Origin: Arthrobacter sp. CDRTa11
Lineage (GTDB): Bacteria; Actinomycetota; Actinomycetes; Actinomycetales; Micrococcaceae
Direction of reading: 5' to 3'
DNA length: 64,000 nt
Assembly: GCF_026427775.1 (NCBI RefSeq)
Contig: NZ_CP044532.1
Location: 4,154,001-4,218,000 of the forward strand
The notes beneath the pieces were generated by a model. That model worked only from the letters and a program-made list of their open reading frames with translations. It was not told the DNA's origin and ran no database searches. Position numbers and translations under genes: made by a program. This document shows, in pieces, positions 57,883 to 64,000 of the stretch. Within the stretch, counting starts at the first letter, position 1, and the number at the start of each line of letters is the position of its first letter.

Positions 57883-58716
57883 CTAGCCCAGCTGGCGCGT
57901 GATCTCGGCAGCACGGTCGGCGGCAGCGCGGGCGCCCGCAGCGATGATCGAGGGAATCCCCTGCTCATCAAACGTGGCGATGGCGCGTTCGGTGGTGCCG
58001 TTGGGGCTGGTCACCGACTTTCGCAGCGCCGACGGGTCCGCACCCGGCTCGGCCAGCATAAAGCCCGCCCCCGCCACAGTTTCCCGGGCGAGGAGAAGCG
58101 ACAGTTCCCGGTCAAGGCCCAGCTCAACGCCGGCGGCTGCCATGGCCTCGGCCAGGTAGAACGCGTAGGCCGGCCCCGAGCCGCTGATTGCCGACAGCGC
58201 ATCCACCTGTTCCTCAGGCACCTCCACCACAGTGCCTGCCGGTTTGAGGATGTCCTTGGCCTTCTGCAGCTGTTCAGGGGTGCAGTTGCTGCCAGGCGAT
58301 ACGGAGACCACACCACGGCCGAGTTTTGCCGGAGTGTTGGGCATGGTACGGATTACCGGCTGACCGGGTGGCAGGGCGGCTTCCAGCTGCTCCAGCGAAA
58401 CCGCTGCGGCCACGCTGATGACGATGGCATCCGGCGACAGCGAGCCGCTGATCTCCCGGGCCAGGTCAGCTATGCCTGCCGGTTTGACGCCCAGGATGAC
58501 CACCCCTGAACCCTTGGCCGCCTGCCTGTTGTTTTCGGGTTCCTCCTCGCTGGCGATGGCGGTGATGCCATGGTGGCGCTGCGCCAGTTCGGCCGCCCGC
58601 TCCGCCCTTCGAACGGTGGCCACGATGTCGGCAGGGTCCACTCCACCTTCCACCAGGCCGGTCAGGATAGCTTCGTTCATGGATCCACAGCCAAGGAATG
58701 CGATTCGGTTACTCAT
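57883..58716 (-). CDS. proC: Pyrroline-5-carboxylate reductase
   Basis: It catalyses the last step of proline synthesis. The 277-residue Rossmann protein starts MSNRIAFLGCGSMNEAIL with the GxGxxx loop, followed by VVILGVKPAGIADLAREI, the active-site SAAVSLEQLEA region, RTMPNTPAKLGRGV, and the C-terminal ISGSGPAYAFYLAEAM helix pair. ATG 58716 was chosen over an open extension to 58818. In mycobacteria proC lies next to bldC and bS22, whereas here they are about 52 kb apart. Confidence 0.93.
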   Translation of the reverse strand: MSNRIAFLGCGSMNEAILTGLVEGGVDPADIVATVRRAERAAELAQRHHGITAIASEEEPENNRQAAKGSGVVILGVKPAGIADLAREISGSLSPDAIVISVAAAVSLEQLEAALPPGQPVIRTMPNTPAKLGRGVVSVSPGSNCTPEQLQKAKDILKPAGTVVEVPEEQVDALSAISGSGPAYAFYLAEAMAAAGVELGLDRELSLLLARETVAGAGFMLAEPGADPSALRKSVTSPNGTTERAIATFDEQGIPSIIAAGARAAADRAAEITRQLG

Positions 58717-58908
58717 GGTTCCATCATGGCAGTTCAGGCGCTGCGCTGACCAAACTGAAAGTGAACGGACGACGCCGGAACTGGCATTCGGCGATTCACA
58801 GCCGGCTCCCATGTTCATTGCAGGTTGCTCCCACGTTGGGCACCTAATGTAGTTATTACCTCATTGAGGGTGCGAGTGATGCGGCAAGCATGGGGATGTT
58901 TGCCCGAG

Positions 58909-58962
58909 GCGCCGGCAGTCTGCAGCAGGTTTTCCCCCCATTTTCCTGCTGCGGGCGCCGGC
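58909..58962 (-). terminator. Long GC-rich hairpin after Ppx/GppA
   Basis: Nested arms pair around a tttccccccatttt loop: outer gcgccggc (58909-58916) with gcgccggc (58955-58962), and inner gcagcagg (58922-58929) with cctgctgc (58945-58952). It lies about 40 nt past the Ppx/GppA stop on the minus strand. No U-tract follows. The gap 58717-59003 has no other feature. Confidence 0.55.
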
Positions 58963-59003
58963 GCTTTCGCGTTAACCGGCCACCCTGGGGACCAGCAGCT
59001 GCC

Positions 59004-59990
59004 TCAGCTGGCCAGCGAGCCCTCCGGCGCAATCACATGCGGGGCCGGATGCAGGGGCCCGGAGAAGACCAGCTGGTCCAGCCGGCGCAGGATCAGCCCT
59101 TCACGCAGCGCCCACGGACAGATCTTGACCTTCTTGAACTTGAACAGCTCCAAAGCTGCTTCGGCCACCAATGCCCCTGCAAGGAGCTGGTTGGCGCGGG
59201 CTTCGGAGACGCCCGGCAGGTGCAGGCGGTCCTCGGATTTCATGGCGGAGATGCGCTGGGCCCAGACTCCCAAGTCGGTGGCGTTCAGCTCACGCTTGAC
59301 GTACGGCCCGGCCGCACTGGGGGCTGCCCCCGCGATCCTGGCCAGGGACCGGAAAGTCTTCGATGTTCCGCCGACGAGGTTCGCCCGGCCCAGGCCGTCG
59401 AATTCGCGGACGGCGGGTTTCAGGGTGGCGCGGATGTAGCGGCGCAGCTCCTTGACGCTCTTGGCCGACGGCGGGTCCTCGGACAGCCAGTCCCGGGTTA
59501 GGCGGCTGGCGCCGAGCGGAACGGACGTGGCCACTTCCGGAAGCTCGTCCTGGCCGAAGGCCATTTCAAAGGAACCGCCGCCGATATCGAGGTTAAGGAT
59601 GGGGCCGGCACCCCAGCCGTACCAGCGGCGGACGGCGAAGAAGGTCATGGACGCCTCTTCGCTTCCTGTCAGCTCCTGCAGGGTCACGGTGGTCTCGTGC
59701 TTGACGCGTGCCAGCACGGCGGGGCCATTCGTGGCTTCCCGGATGGCCGACGTACAGAACGCCAGGAGATCCGCAGCCTTGTGCTTGGCCGCGAACTCCC
59801 AGGCCTCCAGGACGAATTCAGTCAGCTCGTGTTGGCCCGCATCGGTGATGTTGCCGTCGTCGTCCAGGTATTGGACCAGCGATAGTGGCCGCTTGTGGGA
59901 CGCGAAAGGAACCGGGCGCGCGCCGGGGTGGGCATCCACCAGGAGAAGGTGGACAGTGTTGGACCCGATATCGAGGACGCCTAGCCGCAT
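59004..59990 (-). CDS. Ppx/GppA family phosphatase
   Basis: The 328-residue protein is an exopolyphosphatase or pppGpp phosphohydrolase. It has two actin-like ATPase motifs, RLGVLDIGSNTVHLLLVDAH at the N-terminus and LNLDIGGGSFEMAFGQDELP near 145-165, and ends with a short C-terminal helical domain. Length fits the single-domain short form found in actinobacteria (Ppx1). It is upstream of proC in the same direction with about 290 bp between. Confidence 0.9.
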   Translation of the reverse strand: MRLGVLDIGSNTVHLLLVDAHPGARPVPFASHKRPLSLVQYLDDDGNITDAGQHELTEFVLEAWEFAAKHKAADLLAFCTSAIREATNGPAVLARVKHETTVTLQELTGSEEASMTFFAVRRWYGWGAGPILNLDIGGGSFEMAFGQDELPEVATSVPLGASRLTRDWLSEDPPSAKSVKELRRYIRATLKPAVREFDGLGRANLVGGTSKTFRSLARIAGAAPSAAGPYVKRELNATDLGVWAQRISAMKSEDRLHLPGVSEARANQLLAGALVAEAALELFKFKKVKICPWALREGLILRRLDQLVFSGPLHPAPHVIAPEGSLAS

Positions 59991-60058
59991 GCAGCCATTA
60001 TTGCCCGGTACGGCCCCCGGCTCACAACCGGGACGCCGGATGTCGGCTACGGCCGGCG

Positions 60059-60511
60059 TCAGTTCGCGGCGGGATCCGCGGGCGCACCGTCGGGAAGCTC
60101 ATCAGCGCGCTTGAAGTCCCGCTTGATGTTGGCCACGCCCTCTGGGTTGATCTCGAAGCCGAAGGCGGCCCCCGGATTGATCACCATGCCCAGCTCCTCA
60201 CCGATGTTGGCGATGATGGCGGCGCCCTGCGTGCCCAGGATGTTCGGGGCTGCCTCAAGGTACTGCTGGTCAACGCGGGTGGGGTGCGAGAAGACCGCCA
60301 GGACGGGCTCGCCGTCGGCGTTGGCCAGGACGAGGGGCTCAACCTGCGAGTCTTCCCCCTCGATGCCTTCGGTGCTGATGACATAGACCTCGCTGTTGAG
60401 GAAGGACAGGATGACGTCCACCGGGCTGGCGTCGGGCTGTCCGCCCTGGGCGAGCTTCTCTTCGAGGTCGTTCAGCGGGTTGGTATCGGCAATTCCAGGC
60501 TGTTCAGTCAT
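60059..60511 (-). CDS. SseB-family protein
   Basis: The 150-residue protein has an SseB N-terminal domain: LSFLNSEVYVISTEG near residues 36-50, LVLANADGEPVLAVFSHP near 64-81, and YLEAAPNILGTQGAAIIANI near 90. The family is widespread; its function is not settled. The C-terminal 20 residues are acidic. It starts at ATG 60511 and lies between topA and the Ppx/GppA gene on the same strand. Confidence 0.8.
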   Translation of the reverse strand: MTEQPGIADTNPLNDLEEKLAQGGQPDASPVDVILSFLNSEVYVISTEGIEGEDSQVEPLVLANADGEPVLAVFSHPTRVDQQYLEAAPNILGTQGAAIIANIGEELGMVINPGAAFGFEINPEGVANIKRDFKRADELPDGAPADPAAN

Positions 60512-60586
60512 GCATCTACTCGATCACGTTGCGAACCCCGGCGCAAACACAGTCTGTGCCCACAAAGCGAAATCAGCGGTCCGACC

Positions 60587-63316
60587 CTACTTTTTGGCCG
60601 CGGCCTTCTTCTTAGCCGGCGCCTTGCGGGCCGTCGTCGTGCGCTTGACCGGACCCTTGGCGCGCTTCTCGGCCAGGAGTTCCACCGCCTGCTCCCGCGT
60701 CAGTTCCTCCAGGGAGGTCGCCCGCGGGACGGTGATGTTGGTGACGCCGTCGGTGATGTACGGGCCGAAGCGGCCCTCCTTCACCACGATGTTCTTTTCC
60801 GACACAGGGTCCGGACCGAACTCGGCCAGCGGCGGCACCGCGGCACGGGCACCGCGCTGCTTGGGCTGGGAGTAGATCTCCAGGGCCTGCTCCAGCGTGA
60901 TGGTGAAGATTTCCTCTTCCGAACCGATGGAACGGGAGTCGGTGCCCTTCTTCAGGTACGGGCCGAAACGGCCGTTCTGCACCGTGATGAGGTTGCCCTC
61001 GGCGTCCTCGCCCAGTGCCCGGGGCAGGCTCATTAGCTGCAGCGCCTCATCCAGGGTCACGGAATCAACCGACATCGAGGCAAACAGCGATCCCGTGCGC
61101 GGCTTGGCCTTGACGGGCTTCTTCGGCGGCTTGGGCTTGCCGTTCTTGTAATACTCCACGGGCTGGTTGGCCAGCTGTTCGTCGGTCATCTCCGGGATGA
61201 CCTCCGTGACATAGGCACCATAACGGCCGTTTTTGGCCACGACGGTGTGTCCGGTGTGCGGATCGGTGCCCAACACACGTTCTTCCGGTGCGGCCGTCTC
61301 CATCAGCTCCACGGCCTTGGCAGCGGTCAGCTCGTCCGGGGCCAGGTCCTCAGGAACGTTGGCACGCGAGGACTCAACTATCTCTCCCGTTTTGGCGTCC
61401 ACCGTGGGGATGGTGCTTTCCAGATACGGGCCAAACTTCCCCACACGGAGGGTGATGCCCTCAGCGATGGGCACGGAGTTGATTTCGCGCGCATCGATCT
61501 CGCCGAGGTTGTTCACGATACTCAGCAGGCCAGGATCGGCGTCTTCGCCGTAGTAGAAGTGCTTGAGCCAGGCTGAACCGACGGCCTGGCCGTTGGCGAT
61601 CTTGTCCAGGTCGCCTTCCATATCGGCCGTGAACTCGTAATCCACGTAGTCGGTGAAGTGCTGCTCCAGCAGGCGGATCACGGAGAACGCGATCCAGCTG
61701 GGAACCAGTGCTGAGCCCTGTTTCCGGACGTAGCCGCGGTCCTGGATGGTGGAAATCGTGGAGGCGTAGGTGGAAGGGCGTCCAATGCCCTTCTTTTCCA
61801 GTTCGGCCGTCAGGGATGCTTCCGTGAAGCGCGGCGGCGGCGAGGTTTCGTGGCCGACGGCGATGATGTCCGAGGCCTTGAGGGCATCACCCTTGGCAAC
61901 GTTCGGCAGCCGGCGGGTCTCCTCGGAGTCCTCGTCGCCACGGGTTTCGTCCTTGCCTTCTTCGTAGGCGGCGAGGAAACCGGGGAAGGTGATGACAGTA
62001 CCCGAGGCGGAGAATTCTGCGTCGCGGCCGTCAGCAGCCACTGCGCCGAGACGGATGGTGGCCGTCGACCCCTTGGCATCACCCATCTGGGAGGCGACGG
62101 TGCGCTTCCAGATCAGTTCGTAGAGGCGGAACTCGTCGCCGGAGAGCTGTTTGGCAACCTGCGCCGGCGTGCGGAACGAGTCTCCGGCGGGGCGGATGGC
62201 CTCGTGGGCTTCCTGCGCGTTCGCGGCCTTGCTGGAGTAGACGCGCGGCGACGCCGGGATGTACTCCGGGCCGTACAGTTCGGACGCCTGGCGACGGGCG
62301 GCAGTGACGGCCTCGTCGCTCAACGCCGAGGAGTCCGTACGCATATAGGTGATGTAGCCGTTTTCATACAGGCGCTGGGCAACCTGCATGGTGCTCTTGG
62401 AGGAGAAGCGCAGCTTGCGGCCGGCTTCCTGCTGCAGCGTGGAAGTGGTGAACGGTGCCGCGGGCCGGCGGGTGTACGGCTTGGTGTCAACGGAGCGGAC
62501 AGCGAACGAAGCGTCCTGCAGCCCGGCTGCCAGGGACGTGGCGAGTTCCTCGTTCAGGTGCGCCACGTTGCGCGAGGTGAGGACGCCGTCGTCGTTGAAG
62601 TCACGGCCGGTGGCTACCTTGGCGCCGTCAACGGCTGCCAGTTTCGCTTTGAAGGAACCGGAATCGGCTCCGAACTGCCCGGTCAGGTCCCAGTAGGACG
62701 CGGCCTTGAATGCCATCCGCTCGCGTTCACGGTCCACCACCATGCGGGTGACCACTGACTGCACGCGGCCGGCGGACAGGCCGCGGGCCACCTTGCGCCA
62801 CAGGACCGGGGAGATCTCGTAGCCGTAGAGGCGGTCCAGCACCCGGCGGGTTTCCTGGGCATCCACCAGGGCAGCATCAACATCGCGCAGGTTGTCCATA
62901 GCGCGGTGGATGGCTTCCTTGGTGATTTCGCCGAACGTCATCCGGTATACCGGGACCTTGGGCTTGAGCACCTCCAGCAGGTGCCACGCGATGGCCTCGC
63001 CCTCGCGGTCCCCATCGGTTGCGAGATAAAGAGCGTCAGCGTCTTTGAGTTGGGCCTTGAGCTCGGCAACCTTTTTCTTCTTGTCCGGGGACACCACGTA
63101 GTACGGCTTGAAGTCGTTTTCGATGTCGACGGCGAACTTGCCCACCGATGTTTTCTTCAGTTCAGCGGGGAGCTCTGACGGCTGCGGCAGGTCGCGGATG
63201 TGACCGATGGAGGCCTCTACGATGAAGCCCTCGCCGAGGTACTTGGCGATGGTCTTGCTCTTGGCGGGAGACTCCACAATCACGAGTTTCTTGCCGGTTT
63301 TGGCCTTGCTTGGCAC
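60587..63316 (-). CDS. topA: DNA topoisomerase I
   Basis: The type IA topoisomerase relaxes negative supercoils. Residues 1-135 carry the TOPRIM domain (KLVIVESPAKSKTIAKYLGE and LATDGDREGEAIAWHLLEVL), and Tyr324 in YITYMRTDSSALSD is the nucleophile. A long C-terminal domain has at least four repeats with a GRYGxY or GRFGPYL core (e.g. VAKNGRYGAYVTEV, VQNGRFGPYLKKG, VKEGRFGPYITDG) and a Lys/Ala-rich tail (KAPAKKKAAAKK). Zinc-finger Cys motifs are absent, as in other actinobacterial TopA. GTG 63316 follows taggagc; the frame is open to 63358 but without conservation. It is 909 residues. Confidence 0.95.
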   Translation of the reverse strand: MPSKAKTGKKLVIVESPAKSKTIAKYLGEGFIVEASIGHIRDLPQPSELPAELKKTSVGKFAVDIENDFKPYYVVSPDKKKKVAELKAQLKDADALYLATDGDREGEAIAWHLLEVLKPKVPVYRMTFGEITKEAIHRAMDNLRDVDAALVDAQETRRVLDRLYGYEISPVLWRKVARGLSAGRVQSVVTRMVVDRERERMAFKAASYWDLTGQFGADSGSFKAKLAAVDGAKVATGRDFNDDGVLTSRNVAHLNEELATSLAAGLQDASFAVRSVDTKPYTRRPAAPFTTSTLQQEAGRKLRFSSKSTMQVAQRLYENGYITYMRTDSSALSDEAVTAARRQASELYGPEYIPASPRVYSSKAANAQEAHEAIRPAGDSFRTPAQVAKQLSGDEFRLYELIWKRTVASQMGDAKGSTATIRLGAVAADGRDAEFSASGTVITFPGFLAAYEEGKDETRGDEDSEETRRLPNVAKGDALKASDIIAVGHETSPPPRFTEASLTAELEKKGIGRPSTYASTISTIQDRGYVRKQGSALVPSWIAFSVIRLLEQHFTDYVDYEFTADMEGDLDKIANGQAVGSAWLKHFYYGEDADPGLLSIVNNLGEIDAREINSVPIAEGITLRVGKFGPYLESTIPTVDAKTGEIVESSRANVPEDLAPDELTAAKAVELMETAAPEERVLGTDPHTGHTVVAKNGRYGAYVTEVIPEMTDEQLANQPVEYYKNGKPKPPKKPVKAKPRTGSLFASMSVDSVTLDEALQLMSLPRALGEDAEGNLITVQNGRFGPYLKKGTDSRSIGSEEEIFTITLEQALEIYSQPKQRGARAAVPPLAEFGPDPVSEKNIVVKEGRFGPYITDGVTNITVPRATSLEELTREQAVELLAEKRAKGPVKRTTTARKAPAKKKAAAKK

Positions 63317-63453
63317 GGTGCTCCTACAGAAAAAGGTTGCTCGGGCAGATGAGCCCATACTGGCCTAGTTCACCATATTTTGGACAAACATGCGCATTCC
63401 TGTGGAAAAGACCTTGCTTTTCGGGGTGCGGTGATGTCCCGGATTTCCAGTGT

Positions 63454-64000
63454 TTACACAGTTGAACCGGAGTCTGTTCCGGGGCCTGAAACAGGGTCTG
63501 AAGCAAGGTCTGAACGGTCGTCCGGAATCAGCGACCACATGGCGGCCATCCGCTCGGACCCAGGCGGAATCCGTCGGGGATCCTCCAGCTCGTACTCCCT
63601 GAGCAGCGCAAACAGGCGCTGGGTCAGTTCTGCCTGCTGCTCCCGGGTCAGGTGCAGCAGGTTGCTCGCGAGGACGACGGCGGTGGGGGCCTGGGCCTGG
63701 CCCCCGTTGCCCTGCCTTTCCTCCCGGGAGTGGCGGTAGGCCCGGACCCGGCGGCGGAAGGCGTCCAGTTCCAGCTCGAGGACGGCGAACTCTGGACTGG
63801 CTGCTCCCCCGCCCGAATTGATGGTGACGTCGGTTCCCGCTGCCTTCCAGCGGCGCTCCCGGGCGTCACCGGAGGCTGCAGCCGGCACCACGATGCCCCA
63901 CTTCTGCAGCGCCCGCAGGTGATAGCTCATGGCGCTGGGCGTCAGCCCGGTCTGGACAGCCAGTTCCGTGGCCGTCCGGCTCAGCTGGGTGGAATACAGC
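63454..64000 (-). CDS. ArsR-like HTH regulator, start outside the window
   Basis: The frame is open from the right edge to the stop at 63454. The residues nearest the edge read LSRTATELAVQTGLTPSAMS then YHLRALQKWGIV, a winged-helix recognition unit like ArsR. GDARERRWKAAG follows, and then a helical dimerisation tail (LELELDAFRRRVRAYRHSRE and LHLTREQQAELTQRLFALLR). The true N-terminus is missing. The target is unknown; it is next to topA on the same strand. Confidence 0.75.
   Translation of the reverse strand, partial: LYSTQLSRTATELAVQTGLTPSAMSYHLRALQKWGIVVPAAASGDARERRWKAAGTDVTINSGGGAASPEFAVLELELDAFRRRVRAYRHSREERQGNGGQAQAPTAVVLASNLLHLTREQQAELTQRLFALLREYELEDPRRIPPGSERMAAMWSLIPDDRSDLASDPVSGPGTDSGSTV

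Noticed and set aside
1..64000. tRNA, rRNA or CRISPR genes
   Set aside because: No cloverleaf-type segments, rRNA stretches or spaced identical repeats were found on reading.

Overview
The window is high-GC actinobacterial DNA. The gene content points to Micrococcaceae, most like Arthrobacter or Pseudarthrobacter: a 32-residue AURKAIP1/bS22-type ribosomal protein beside a BldC-type DNA-binding protein, a Rex regulator, GAF-ANTAR proteins, a DUF222/HNH gene, a SulP-carbonic anhydrase fusion, and sugar ABC transporters without their own ATPase. No rRNA, tRNA or CRISPR array was seen. About 56 protein genes are supported.

Region by region. Positions 1-5.2 kb hold housekeeping genes: a YceI tail, two Pro/Gln/Tyr-rich membrane proteins, rex, a glutaredoxin-like protein, a HAD-IB phosphatase, bS22 and a bldC-like gene. 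At 5.3-6.65 kb is a class I DAHP synthase gene preceded by a short leader peptide carrying Trp-Tyr-Ala-Tyr-Phe and by a terminator-like hairpin, which together look like an aromatic amino acid attenuator. From 6.8 to 52 kb lies a catabolic region. Its parts are: an L-rhamnose operon (rhaM, rhaI, aldolase/dehydrogenase, rhaB, esterase) with a divergent LacI regulator; a GAF-ANTAR cluster; a rhamnogalacturonan acetylesterase-like SGNH hydrolase; two CUT1 ABC transporters; a GH42 beta-galactosidase; two more carbohydrate-esterase-like genes or relatives; three Gfo/Idh/MocA oxidoreductases, one fused to a PmoA-like domain; an M24-fold protein that has lost metal ligands; a complete-looking oxidative uronate operon; a second LacI regulator; and lldD with its GntR regulator. 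An IS110-family element lies at the right edge. From 53.7 kb on the content is again housekeeping: ArsR, AcuC, TrkH/TrkA, ProC, Ppx/GppA, SseB-like, TopA, and a truncated HTH regulator.

How it fits together. The catabolic region reads as a utilisation locus for rhamnogalacturonan-I or related pectic oligosaccharides. Esterases remove acyl groups, GH42 removes galactose, and the ABC systems import oligosaccharides. L-rhamnose goes through RhaM, RhaI, RhaB and the aldolase/lactaldehyde dehydrogenase to lactate, and LldD can take lactate to pyruvate. Uronic acid goes through an SDR dehydrogenase, an enolase-superfamily dehydratase or cycloisomerase, KdgD and a semialdehyde dehydrogenase to 2-oxoglutarate. 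No pectate lyase, GH28, GH105 or GH106 is present in the window, so how backbone glycosidic bonds are cut is open. The several Gfo/Idh/MocA enzymes, the PmoA-like fusion and the degenerate M24 protein are the least understood parts. Two classes of LacI-type palindromes recur in the divergent promoters and link the sub-operons into regulons. The housekeeping block ppx-proC / bldC-bS22-HAD-grx has the same gene order as in mycobacteria but is split here by about 52 kb.
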